Source of the DNA: Paenibacillus sp. SYP-B4298
GTDB lineage: Bacteria; Bacillota; Bacilli; Paenibacillales; Paenibacillaceae
Reading direction: 5' to 3'
NCBI RefSeq assembly: GCF_027627475.1
Contig: NZ_CP115484.1
Span: 4,382,501-4,446,500 of the forward strand
Length of the DNA stretch: 64,000 nucleotides
Shown here piece after piece: positions 35,019 through 43,421 of this stretch (its first letter is position 1; the number at the start of each line of letters is the position of its first letter). Made by a program: the position numbers and the translations under genes. The notes under the pieces were generated by a model. The model ran no database searches. It was not told the DNA's origin and saw only the letters and a list, made by a program, of their open reading frames with translations.

Positions 35019-35062
35019 CAACAAGGCCAGGGGCAGCGCATGACCGCCTCCTGGCCTTGTTG
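35019..35062 (+). terminator. Probable terminator of ilvA
   Basis: 13-bp stem CAACAAGGCCAGG/CCTGGCCTTGTTG about 15 bases past the stop codon, with a weak T-tail. It is also placed to end the convergent aldo/keto reductase transcript. Confidence 0.6.
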
Positions 35063-35091
35063 TACTTGCTGGTACACAGTTGCCTGTCAGG

Positions 35092-36069
35092 TCACCAGGC
35101 ATACGCCCGCGGCGCATCGCCGCCCGGCCCTGGGAATATCTCGTCCAGCCGCGCGAGCGCCTGCTCATCCAGCTTCAGCTCCACCGCCTTGAGCGAGCGC
35201 TGGAACTGCTCCAGCGTGCGCACACCGATGATCGGCGCGGTGACCGCCGGGTTAGCCAGCAGCCAAGCGAGGGCTACCGTATCCTCCCGTGCTCCCAGCT
35301 CATCGCAGAGCGCGCTGAAAGCCTCCAACTGCTCGCGGTGCTTATCGAGCCGCTTCGGATCGCCGCTGCGCTTGCCTGCGCCGCCGCGATGCCAGTTGCC
35401 TGCTAGCAATCCGCCGTCCAGCGGGCTCCACGGAATAATGCCGATGCCCAGATGCTCTGCGGCTGGCAGAACTTCCAGCTCGGGCAGCCTGCAGAGCAGG
35501 TTATATTTGTGCTGCTCGGACACCAGTCCCAGCAAGCCGCGCGCCTTGGCTTCGCCCTGAGCGACCGCCATGTCCCAGCCTGCAAAGTTGCTGGAGCCGA
35601 CATAGCCGATCTGCCCGCTAGCCGCAGCATGCTCAAATGCGTTCCATAGCTCCGCCCAGGAAACATTGCGATCGACGTGATGCATCTGATACAGCTCGAT
35701 ATGATCGGTCTTCAGCCGCTTGAGCGAGCCTTCCAGATGACGGCGCAGCTTATAGGCGGACAGTCCGCGTTCCCCGTTAGGTCCATCTGTCTTGTCCTGC
35801 ATATCCCCATAAAACTTAGTTGCCAGCACGGTTCTTGCACGACGTCCGCCGCCCAGCTTGAACCAACGTCCGATTATTTTCTCCGTGCGTCCTGCATTTT
35901 CGCCCCAGCCATAAATATTCGCCGTATCAAAAAAATTAATCCCTGCATCCAGCGCAGCATCCATAATGCGAAAGGCTTCCTTCTCATCCGTATCGACACC
36001 AAAATTCATCGTACCCAGACATAGACGGCTTACTTTAAGACCTGAACGTCCCAGTGTTGTATACTCCAT
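35092..36069 (-). CDS. Aldo/keto reductase
   Basis: A protein of 325 residues with a TIM-barrel AKR sequence. The catalytic residues are Asp in FFDTANIYGWG, Tyr in the same motif, Lys in VLATKFYG and His in LYQMHHVD. The NADPH-binding end has ITAPIIGVRTLEQF-like features (PAVTAPIIGVRTLEQ). It reduces aldehydes or ketones with NADPH; the substrate is unknown. The ATG at 36069 (GAGGAGGG upstream) gives the usual MEYTTLGRSGLKVS start. A longer frame to 36285 has no support. Confidence 0.9.
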   Translation of the reverse strand: MEYTTLGRSGLKVSRLCLGTMNFGVDTDEKEAFRIMDAALDAGINFFDTANIYGWGENAGRTEKIIGRWFKLGGGRRARTVLATKFYGDMQDKTDGPNGERGLSAYKLRRHLEGSLKRLKTDHIELYQMHHVDRNVSWAELWNAFEHAAASGQIGYVGSSNFAGWDMAVAQGEAKARGLLGLVSEQHKYNLLCRLPELEVLPAAEHLGIGIIPWSPLDGGLLAGNWHRGGAGKRSGDPKRLDKHREQLEAFSALCDELGAREDTVALAWLLANPAVTAPIIGVRTLEQFQRSLKAVELKLDEQALARLDEIFPGPGGDAPRAYAW

Positions 36070-36364
36070 CGTCGCGTTGCCCTCCTCTTGTACCCATGTG
36101 TCCCCATTATACTGTATTCCGGGACAATGCCCAACACTTAACTTGGATGAGTACGTCATGGATTTCTCGACGTAATAGCTCAGGCGGAATCTGCAATTAA
36201 AGGTCTGATTTACAAGGAATTCAGGTATCCATGTCGAACAAAAATTAAGGAACCGTCGATTATCATCGGCAGTTTTTAAAATCATCCGAACTGGGGGAAA
36301 CTAAACGTCACAAGATACGTTAATTAAATTGGGGACCTTCCCAAAAGTGACCAAAGGAGCCAGC

Positions 36365-37558
36365 ATGTCCAAAATAAAGCGCAGCAGTTGGTTTGGCCGA
36401 GAGATGCTGTTGCTCTCCGCCATCGTACTGCTTGTTGAATTTGTTCGCGGCGCAATGCTGATCAGCTTCTTGCCCATCTACGGCGAGAAGCAGCTCGGGC
36501 TGACGCTCGATATTATCGGCATCGCTATTACGGCACATTATCTGACCGACACGGGGCTAAAGCTTGTCATCGGTTACTTGCTCGACCGTTTCTCTGTCCG
36601 CTTCGTCGTTCACACCGGATTGCTGTTCTGTCTGGCGGGCGTGCTGATCCTCGGCTATGCTCCGTTGCCCCTGCTGTTTATTGTAGCTTCGGCCATCTAT
36701 GGCATTGGCATCTCTCCTGTCTGGATCGTCTGCCTGACCAAGGTGAGCGAGGAGCAGCGGGCGACTCAGATGGGCTATCTGTACACCTTATGGTTCATCG
36801 GTCTTGGCGCGGGGCCAGTGCTGTGCAATGTTCTGCTCGACTGGAGCCCGGCCTTCACCTTCTATCTGCTGGCGGGTCTGTCCCTGCTGGCATGGCTCCT
36901 CTCCCTAATGATCAGCAATACGACCGCGCGCAGCATCGAGCAGATTCCGTTCAAGGCGCAGATGGTCATGTTGAAGGATAAGCTGCGGCAGATGAAGCTG
37001 CTGCTGCCAGGCATGATTCTGCAAACGACCGGCGCCAGCATGCTGGTGCCGATCCTGCCCAGCTTTGCAGAGAAGCAGCTCGGCATGTCCAGCACGCACT
37101 ATTCATTTATTCTGATGGCTGGCGGATGCTGCACCGTGCTTGGGTTGGTGCCAATGGGACGGCTGTCCGATCGGCTGGGCGGGAAGAAGTGGTTTCTCGT
37201 GGCTGGCTTCTCCCTGTTCGCGGTCGCCCTGTATCTGCTGACATGGAAGCCTCCCCTGTGGGAGTGCATCGTGCTGGCGGCAGTGCTCGGCGTATCCTAT
37301 GCAGCCCTGCTTCCCGCCTGGAATGCGCTGCTCGCTTCGTATGTCCCGTCCTCCGGACAGGGACTTGGCTGGGGCGTTTTCTCTACGATTGAGGGCATCG
37401 GTGTCATGGTTGGCCCGGTGCTGGGCGGCATGCTGGCAACAGCAAATGGCGAGCTATCTGTCATCTTCATCAGCGCCATTCTATTCGGGCTGATCGGGTT
37501 GTTCTATCTGTGGTTTCCTTTCAGAGCCTTCGAAGGGGAGCGGCAAGGCGCGGCGTAA
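36365..37558 (+). CDS. Major facilitator superfamily transporter
   Basis: A protein of 397 residues with about 12 hydrophobic segments and a central cytoplasmic loop. The MFS signature between helices 2 and 3 is seen as IGYLLDRFSVRFVV, and the repeat in the second half as MGRLSDRLGGKKW. The family exports drugs or moves small solutes; the substrate is not recognisable. AAAGGAG is 5 nt before the ATG at 36365. It is followed after about 90 bases by a VTT-domain protein on the same strand; both are membrane proteins and may share a transcript. Confidence 0.88.
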   Translation: MSKIKRSSWFGREMLLLSAIVLLVEFVRGAMLISFLPIYGEKQLGLTLDIIGIAITAHYLTDTGLKLVIGYLLDRFSVRFVVHTGLLFCLAGVLILGYAPLPLLFIVASAIYGIGISPVWIVCLTKVSEEQRATQMGYLYTLWFIGLGAGPVLCNVLLDWSPAFTFYLLAGLSLLAWLLSLMISNTTARSIEQIPFKAQMVMLKDKLRQMKLLLPGMILQTTGASMLVPILPSFAEKQLGMSSTHYSFILMAGGCCTVLGLVPMGRLSDRLGGKKWFLVAGFSLFAVALYLLTWKPPLWECIVLAAVLGVSYAALLPAWNALLASYVPSSGQGLGWGVFSTIEGIGVMVGPVLGGMLATANGELSVIFISAILFGLIGLFYLWFPFRAFEGERQGAA

Positions 37559-37646
37559 CTGCCGCGCACGGCCCTATGTGCCGGTATCCTTTATCTGCAG
37601 CATCTTCTAGCGAGTACGTTTATTTAACATGAAATGGAGTAGATCT

Positions 37647-38261
37647 GTGAACGAATGGATGGTTTCTATTCAGGAATGGCTGAACCATGTTCAGCATCTT
37701 ACCCCCGAGCAGTTGCAGCGCAAGCTGGAGAGCTATTCAGCATTCGGACCGCTGCCAGGCATTATTGCACCTTTTCTCGAATCGTTATTGCCGTTTCTGC
37801 CGCTGCTGCTTATCATCGCCGTCAATGCCAATATCTATGGCCTCGGGCCAGGAATTCTCTACTCGTGGGTCGGAGTATGCTGCGGCTGTATGCTCGTATT
37901 CTGGCTGGCTCGGCGGCTAGGCGGTGGCTTTCGCGGCTGGCTGCAGCGCAAGTTCCCGGCAAGCTCCCGATTTTTTGCCTGGATTGAGAAGCGGGGCTTT
38001 ACACCGATCTTCCTGCTGTCCTGTTTCCCGTTCTCACCCTCTGTGCTCGTCAATATTGCCTCTGGCTTGACCACCGTACCGATGCGTGTGTTCGTCACGG
38101 CGATCCTGATGGGCAAGGGGGTCATGATTACGAGTGTATCTCTGCTCAGCTTTGACATTGCCAAAATCATGGATGCACCGTGGAGAATCGGAATTGCCGT
38201 CGCAGCTTTGGTCATCATGTGGCTGCTAGGCAAACGGTTGGAGTTGAAATTTCAGACTTGA
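37647..38261 (+). CDS. TVP38/TMEM64 (VTT domain) membrane protein
   Basis: A protein of 204 residues with about five membrane segments. The VTT/DedA-like signature is seen in SLLPFLPLLLIIAVNANIYGLGPG..., FWLARRLGGGFRGWL and the re-entrant-loop block SCFPFSPSVLVNIASGLT. The family includes lipid scramblases and undecaprenyl-phosphate or lipid flippases; this member's role is unknown. The start is GTG at 37647, because TGGAGT lies 6-7 nt upstream; the earlier in-frame ATG at 37629 overlaps that site. Confidence 0.82.
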   Translation: MNEWMVSIQEWLNHVQHLTPEQLQRKLESYSAFGPLPGIIAPFLESLLPFLPLLLIIAVNANIYGLGPGILYSWVGVCCGCMLVFWLARRLGGGFRGWLQRKFPASSRFFAWIEKRGFTPIFLLSCFPFSPSVLVNIASGLTTVPMRVFVTAILMGKGVMITSVSLLSFDIAKIMDAPWRIGIAVAALVIMWLLGKRLELKFQT

Positions 38262-38487
38262 AGCCGCTTGCCACTAGTTAGTCCGATGCTTGTCACACCT
38301 TGAATCGCTATGGCTGACCCACCTCTTACCGTACATAGCCGCCGCAGCGCTGCGTCATACTAAGATACAGCTTCCTGGATTACCGTGACGGCGGCAGCCG
38401 ACCTGCTGCCTTGTCGGAGCGTGAATGAACGGAAGCTGAAATCCAGAACGCGCTGCCTGCAGGCAGCAAGCAGAGGAGGGGAACGGG

Positions 38488-38631
38488 ATGTCCGGCACTG
38501 AGCCATCCCGCAAGCAGCAGGCCGCCAGCAAGGCCCAGTCGCTCGCTGACCGCGGGCAAGGCAGCAAGCAGCAAGCCAGCACACAGCAGGCTGAAGCGGA
38601 TCGCGCCGCTGTGCCCAAGCATGGCTTGTAG
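38488..38631 (+). CDS. Small hydrophilic Gln/Ala/Lys-rich protein, 47 aa
   Basis: A very good ribosome site (GAGGAGGGG) 6 nt before the ATG opens MSGTEPSRKQQAASKAQSLA and onwards to VPKHGL. It is strongly hydrophilic, without aromatic residues apart from none seen, and helical or disordered. The composition recalls minor small acid-soluble spore proteins, but I find no family match. It is close upstream of the next small gene (36 bases). Confidence 0.55.
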   Translation: MSGTEPSRKQQAASKAQSLADRGQGSKQQASTQQAEADRAAVPKHGL

Positions 38632-38666
38632 CCTGCTCTGCCATAGCTATGGACAAGGAGGAGCAG

Positions 38667-38951
38667 ATGAGCGAGAAAGTGAATCATTATGATATGAACC
38701 CCATGACCGGGGAAGAGGTCGAAGTGGATGGTGTCTATGAGAACGAATCCGGTCAGGAAACCGAGTTGAAGCGCGGAGACACCTTTCCCGCGGATCTCGT
38801 GCTGGGAGCAACCGAATGGCAGCTAACCGAATATCAGATGGACAATCATCACGAAGGCGAGACTGATCCACGTCTTGTGCCCAAGAAAGACAAGGATAAG
38901 CCATTCAAGGTGACACATCCCCGCCGCCATCTGAACCGGGGCGACCGATAA
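38667..38951 (+). CDS. Small acidic hydrophilic protein with a YjzC-like segment
   Basis: A protein of 94 residues from the ATG at 38667, with AAGGAGGAG just upstream (the ATG at 38649 precedes that site). Acidic and basic residues alternate. The segment GVYENESGQETELKRGDTFP matches the G-x-Y...L-K-x-G-D-x-F-P core of YjzC-like Bacillus proteins of unknown function. The C-terminal 25 residues are basic (KKDKDKPFKVTHPRRHLNRGD). Possibly cotranscribed with the 47-residue gene. Confidence 0.6.
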   Translation: MSEKVNHYDMNPMTGEEVEVDGVYENESGQETELKRGDTFPADLVLGATEWQLTEYQMDNHHEGETDPRLVPKKDKDKPFKVTHPRRHLNRGDR

Positions 38952-38993
38952 CCTGAACCCTGCGCGGCTCAGACCGCCGGGACACCTCAAAAA

Positions 38994-39030
38994 AAGCCGC
39001 ATCGCCCTTCCGTGAAAGGCGATGCGGCTT
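38994..39030 (-). terminator. Strong bidirectional terminator
   Basis: 13-bp stem AAGCCGCATCGCC/GGCGATGCGGCTT. On the minus strand it is followed by a T run, ending the aromatic acid exporter gene; on the plus strand by CTTCTTATG after the small-protein gene. Confidence 0.88.
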
Positions 39031-39067
39031 CTTATGTGTTTCCATGCTTGGCACTGTATTTATCTTG

Positions 39068-40105
39068 TTACTCCTCGTCCTGTTCGCCTCGTTGCCGCAT
39101 CTGCACCTGCTCAATCAACTTTTCCAGTCGACGCAGATGATAGGCGTATTCCATCAGCGCCGCACCAACGAAGATGAACGGCTTGCGCTCGTCGAGCTGA
39201 GGGTGAATAAAGCTGATGAGCTGAGCTTTGAAGGCGTCATACTCCCCGTCCTCCGGTACGATCGTCACTCCCGGCTTCATCTTGTCCTCTGCCTTGAGCA
39301 GGATGTGTTCGTGATACTTGGTCCATTCCTCGATCTGCCGATCGAACCGCACGGCCCACTCATCCGCACCCGGCGCCCCAATGTAATGCTCCTCCACCAC
39401 TTCGAGCAGATCGACGCCCTTTTGCAGGGAACGGATCATCTGCCTGGATACAAGCAACTGCCGCGCACGACTCTGCTTGCTGCTGCTCGTAATGGCCCGC
39501 TCCTCCTCGAATAGCTGATACCGCTCTTGGAGCTTGCGCAGCGTAGCTTGCAGCTTCTCTTTTTCCTTGTTGTACACCTGCTCCTTCATCTCATTGGAGA
39601 TGGCCGTGCGCAGCAGCAGCGAGAGCAGGTCAAAGGCTTCATGCACCTGGTCATTGAACTGCTTGCGTGGCCGAGGCGGATAGACAAGCACATTGACGAG
39701 AAACGCCGCCCCCATCCCTGTCAGCACCATCGCCAGACGCTGAAAGGCAAATAACCATCCCGCCGAATGCGCCTCCATCACAGCGACCACCGTGACGAGT
39801 GTCAGCCCGATGGCACTATCCATCTTCAAGCGAATCGTGAGGATGATGACCGCAATACAGACCAGACCGACAGCGATCGGTGTGCTGCCAATCAGGTAGA
39901 CGGCTGTCAGTGCCACAGCCGCTCCCATCAAGTTCGCCTGCAATTGATCCAATATTTGTTTCCAGGAGCGATAGATGGACGGCTGTATCGTAAATATAGC
40001 CGCCACCGCTGCAATCAGCGGAGACGCAAACCCGAATAATCCGCTTACGAATATTGCCAGTGCTACCGCCAGCCCTGTCTTAATCACACGGGCCCCAATC
40101 GTCAT
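39068..40105 (-). CDS. Aromatic acid exporter family (FUSC/DUF939-like) membrane protein
   Basis: A protein of 345 residues. The first ~150 residues hold several membrane segments (GLAVALAIFVSGLFGF ... IAVGLVCIAVIILTI ... LAMVLTGMGAAFLVNVLVYPPRP). The rest is a charged helical cytoplasmic part with a coiled-coil stretch (KEKEKLQATLRKLQERYQL). This arrangement matches the aromatic acid exporter/DUF939 family of Firmicutes. AGGAGG precedes the ATG at 40105. The 5' end lies 19 bases from MITE copy 2, which separates it from the histidine kinase gene on the same strand. Confidence 0.83.
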   Translation of the reverse strand: MTIGARVIKTGLAVALAIFVSGLFGFASPLIAAVAAIFTIQPSIYRSWKQILDQLQANLMGAAVALTAVYLIGSTPIAVGLVCIAVIILTIRLKMDSAIGLTLVTVVAVMEAHSAGWLFAFQRLAMVLTGMGAAFLVNVLVYPPRPRKQFNDQVHEAFDLLSLLLRTAISNEMKEQVYNKEKEKLQATLRKLQERYQLFEEERAITSSSKQSRARQLLVSRQMIRSLQKGVDLLEVVEEHYIGAPGADEWAVRFDRQIEEWTKYHEHILLKAEDKMKPGVTIVPEDGEYDAFKAQLISFIHPQLDERKPFIFVGAALMEYAYHLRRLEKLIEQVQMRQRGEQDEE

Positions 40106-40124
40106 TTTACGCCAAACCTCCTGT

Positions 40125-40290
40125 TAGGTCGTGTCTGAAAACCCGTTCAAGGGCATCTCTCCCCGCCTTTTCGCCCCATGCTGCGTTGCTTTTTCGCAGG
40201 CGCACCCCCGGTACGCCTGCGAAAAAGCGCCTTGCCTGGAACGAAAATTCGGCCAGATCTGTTCCGTTCAGAGTGTTCAGACACGCCCTA
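40125..40290 (+). mobile_element. MITE-like element, copy 2 (166 bp)
   Basis: Nearly identical to the copy at 25971-26135 and in the same orientation. It has a perfect internal palindrome, arms GCTTTTTCGCAGGCG and CGCCTGCGAAAAAGC at 40188-40228. Its right end reads CGCCCTA; on the minus strand the TAG formed there (40290-40288) is the stop codon of the histidine kinase. Confidence 0.88.
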
Positions 40291-42093
40291 GTCTACCTCA
40301 GCCCATTCCTCCCACGCATAAGGAAATGCGATTAACAGCGTTGTGCCTACTCCGACCTCGCTATCCACCTCAATCCGTCCGTGATGATTGTCCATTATTT
40401 TGTAGCTGACCATCAATCCCAGACCGGTCCCTTTATCCTTGGTTGTATAGAATGGCTGTCCCATCTTGGACAGCATTTCTTGGTCGATGCCAGGACCCTC
40501 GTCCTTGACTCGAATGCTGACCTCACCATCCTCAAGCATACATTGGATACCGATCTTTCCCCCATCCGACATCGCCTCCATGGCGTTTTTGATCACATTA
40601 ATGAAGACCTGCTTGATCTGATTCTCCACGCCGTAGACCCACAGCGCCTCCTCGTCATAGATGGCCTCCAATTCTATATCGTACAATATCGCCTGGCCCT
40701 CTAGCAATGTTATCGTATCCCGCATGATCTGACGAGCGTCCTTGCGGCTCAGCTCATATACCTGGGGCTTGGAGAGCATGAGCATCTCACTGACGATCGA
40801 TTCGATCCGATTCAGCTCGGACTTCATAATTTCCTGTATATCTTCATTGGTATCTCTGCCTGACATGATGAGCTGGAGGAAGCCCTTCAGCGAGGTAAGA
40901 GGGTTGCGAATCTCATGCGCGATGCCCGCAGCCAATTGACCTGCCACGTACAGCTTCTCAGAGTTGATCAGCAGCTCCTCGTTCTTCTTGCGCTCCGAGA
41001 TGTCGCGAATAATAATTTGCACAGCATGCTTACCGGCAAACCTCGTCGGCGTCTCCACCACCTCTGTGTGAATCAGCTTGCCGCCGATCGTGTACCATTC
41101 CTGCTCCACCGGGCCATAGGGGCAGTCCGGGCAAGCGGTCTCAATCCGCTCACGCAGCTCGTCATGATGCTTCGGATGCAGGAAATCATAGATGGAGCGA
41201 CCCAACATCTCCTCCTGCCGAAGCGCCTCAAACATGCGCAAACCCGATTGGTTGACGTACTTCCATTCATTTTCAGCAAAAATAGCGATGGTATCCAGTG
41301 AATTCTCAACCAGCAGCTTATATTTCTCATCCGCCTGCCCCAGCCGCCGATTCGTGTAGCCGATCATTAGACTGAAGCCGATGACGAGCAGCGTGGCAAC
41401 ACCCATGATAGCCGACAGGAGCATCATATTTTCATTCAGTCGGTCCGCGGTCATGATGGCCGTATACTCTACAGTAATCGCTTCAAGCCCGAGCCCTTGC
41501 ACAATCATAACAGAGGTGCCCAGCAGCAGGCTGCTTGTCAGCAGATCATCGCCCTTCTTGATCTCATACCGATAAAACGCACAACCGGCCGTCAGCCAGC
41601 TCAGGGCAAGGGAAAGGAAGACCAGCCCGTCATCTACGGAAAATTGCTGCATCGGCACAATCATAACACTATAGTAGAACATGACGACCTGCACAGCCGA
41701 CAGCAGCAAGCTGGACAGTATCACACGCGCCACCAGCATCGCCTGGCTTAAAAAGAACACGATGGAGAGGAAGGTCATCCCCATCCCGATAAATAACAGC
41801 AGCAGCATGCGACGGTCAATAATGATCATCGTGTCTGAAGCAAGCAGCACCAGGAAATTCACGACGGCAAGGCCAAGCCCGAAGACAGCCGCCCCGCCAA
41901 ACATCCAATGCAGTTTCCCATGTCCGTTCGAACGGGATACATTGCCGATTAACTGGAACATGGTGAAGGAGGCTAGAGCGCTAATGGTGAGAGACAACAT
42001 CGTAAAAAACAGGCCGCCGTTATTTAGATAGTTATTCATTCCCCGTTCTACCACCTCATCTCGGAATGGATTTGAATTTCGACAATTTTCCAT
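40288..42093 (-). CDS. Sporulation-kinase-like sensor histidine kinase with PAS domain
   Basis: Up to 601 residues. Seven or so membrane segments occupy residues 25-245, a PAS domain about 253-370 (VENSLDTIAIFAENEWKYVN ... IIIRDISERKK), and the kinase core follows. The phosphorylated His393 lies in AAGIAHEIRNPLTSLKGFL, the ATP-binding motifs are NVIKNAMEAM, DEGPGI and GTGLGLMVSYKI. The H-box style is that of KinA-KinE phosphorelay kinases. No response regulator is adjacent, as usual for that group. A later start at ATG 42039, with GAGGTGG some 11 nt upstream, is equally possible. The stop codon comes from MITE copy 2. Confidence 0.9.
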   Translation of the reverse strand: MENCRNSNPFRDEVVERGMNNYLNNGGLFFTMLSLTISALASFTMFQLIGNVSRSNGHGKLHWMFGGAAVFGLGLAVVNFLVLLASDTMIIIDRRMLLLLFIGMGMTFLSIVFFLSQAMLVARVILSSLLLSAVQVVMFYYSVMIVPMQQFSVDDGLVFLSLALSWLTAGCAFYRYEIKKGDDLLTSSLLLGTSVMIVQGLGLEAITVEYTAIMTADRLNENMMLLSAIMGVATLLVIGFSLMIGYTNRRLGQADEKYKLLVENSLDTIAIFAENEWKYVNQSGLRMFEALRQEEMLGRSIYDFLHPKHHDELRERIETACPDCPYGPVEQEWYTIGGKLIHTEVVETPTRFAGKHAVQIIIRDISERKKNEELLINSEKLYVAGQLAAGIAHEIRNPLTSLKGFLQLIMSGRDTNEDIQEIMKSELNRIESIVSEMLMLSKPQVYELSRKDARQIMRDTITLLEGQAILYDIELEAIYDEEALWVYGVENQIKQVFINVIKNAMEAMSDGGKIGIQCMLEDGEVSIRVKDEGPGIDQEMLSKMGQPFYTTKDKGTGLGLMVSYKIMDNHHGRIEVDSEVGVGTTLLIAFPYAWEEWAEVD

Positions 42094-42315
42094 AAAACCC
42101 TTTTTTCACGCCGTTATATGACGAAAAAAGCCAGCAAATGCCAGCATTTTCTTCCAGCCTTCGGCAGGATGTGCGTTCTATATTATTCTCCATTTTCATT
42201 CTATGAAAATAGGGTATAATATAACAAACTATGCTGCCAGTTCATGCCGCGGCCAGATGGCTGGCGGGGTGGCACGCATGTGGAATTCGTATCGGACGAA
42301 ACAAAGGAGATGTCT

Positions 42316-42798
42316 ATGTCAAAGCTACTTAAAGAATTCAAGGAGTTCGCTGTACGCGGCAATGTCATCGATCTCGCCGTCGGTGTGATCATCGGCGGGG
42401 CTTTCGGCAAGATCGTGACCTCGCTGGTGAATGACATCATCATGCCCCCGATCGGCATGCTGCTGGGCAATGTAAACTTTACCGATCTCTACTTCAGCCT
42501 GGAGCCAGAGCGGACGATGGTTGATGGCAAGCACATCTCGCTTGCTCAGGCGACAGATGCCGGTGTTGCTGTCATTGCTTACGGGCAATTCATTAATATT
42601 ATGCTGAACTTTATCATTGTCGCCTTCTGCATCTTCTTGATGGTGAAGGGAATCAATTCCCTGCATCGCAAGAAGGAAGCGCCTGCCAAGGCGGAGCCGA
42701 CCACCAAGGAGTGTCCGTTCTGCCTCTCGACTATTCCGGTGAAGGCTACCCGCTGCGGGCACTGCACCTCCCAACTGGTGCAAGAAGAAGCGCGATGA
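42316..42798 (+). CDS. mscL: Large-conductance mechanosensitive channel MscL with zinc-ribbon tail
   Basis: A protein of 160 residues. The MscL core is plain: [40 protein letters not shown], and the second helix [17 protein letters not shown]. It opens on hypo-osmotic stress to release solutes. The C-terminus carries a CxxC-x10-CxxC module (CPFC...CGHC), a probable zinc ribbon not found in the E. coli protein. The ATG at 42316 has AAAGGAG 6 nt upstream. Its stop overlaps the start of the Nudix gene (ATGA), so the two are translationally coupled. Confidence 0.95.
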   Translation: MSKLLKEFKEFAVRGNVIDLAVGVIIGGAFGKIVTSLVNDIIMPPIGMLLGNVNFTDLYFSLEPERTMVDGKHISLAQATDAGVAVIAYGQFINIMLNFIIVAFCIFLMVKGINSLHRKKEAPAKAEPTTKECPFCLSTIPVKATRCGHCTSQLVQEEAR

Positions 42799-43421
42799 GC
42801 GAATGGTTCGATTACTATGACGAACAGATGAATCTTCTGGGCACCGCGCCACGCGAGCGTGTCCATCATGAAGGGCTATGGCATCAGACCTTTCATTGCT
42901 GGGTCGTGCAACGACGCGAGGCGGGCGCATATGTATGGTTTCAGCAACGGCAGCTTGGCAAGGATACGCACCCCGGACGGCTGGATATTACGGCCGCCGG
43001 CCATCTAAGCGCCGGCGAGACCATCAGCGACGGGGTGCGCGAGCTGGAGGAGGAGCTAGGCATTCGCGCCGAGTTCAGCGCTCTGGTGAAGCTGGCTGAG
43101 CATCGCGAGGAGGTGGAGGGAGAGCTAGGCGGCACGCCCTTCATCGATCGTGAGCTTAGCCATGTCTTCGGCTACGTCTGCGACCGTCCGTTGTCCTCAC
43201 TGCAACTTCAGATAGAAGAAGTGGCAGGGATGTACGAGGCGAGCCTGGATGAGATGATCGCGCTGTTCGAAGGGGAGCAGATGTCCGTGACGGCTCTCGG
43301 TGTAGCCCCGGATCGCCGCGGAATGCTGCAGCCGCGGAGCCTTGAGGTGCGGGCTGCTGATTTTGTCCCGCGCGAGACAGCTTACTATACGAGAATATTC
43401 CGGTCGTTGAAGGAGCTCTAG
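42795..43421 (+). CDS. Nudix hydrolase (IDI-like)
   Basis: A protein of 208 residues. The Nudix box fits fully: [20 protein letters not shown] followed by GI. The N-terminal part ([33 protein letters not shown]) matches the isopentenyl-diphosphate isomerase-like/YfcD subgroup, whose members hydrolyse nucleoside diphosphate derivatives; the substrate is unknown. It starts with the ATG that overlaps the mscL stop by 4 bases. The last 266 bases are also read on the other strand by the histidine-rich unknown gene. Confidence 0.9.
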   Translation: MSEWFDYYDEQMNLLGTAPRERVHHEGLWHQTFHCWVVQRREAGAYVWFQQRQLGKDTHPGRLDITAAGHLSAGETISDGVRELEEELGIRAEFSALVKLAEHREEVEGELGGTPFIDRELSHVFGYVCDRPLSSLQLQIEEVAGMYEASLDEMIALFEGEQMSVTALGVAPDRRGMLQPRSLEVRAADFVPRETAYYTRIFRSLKEL

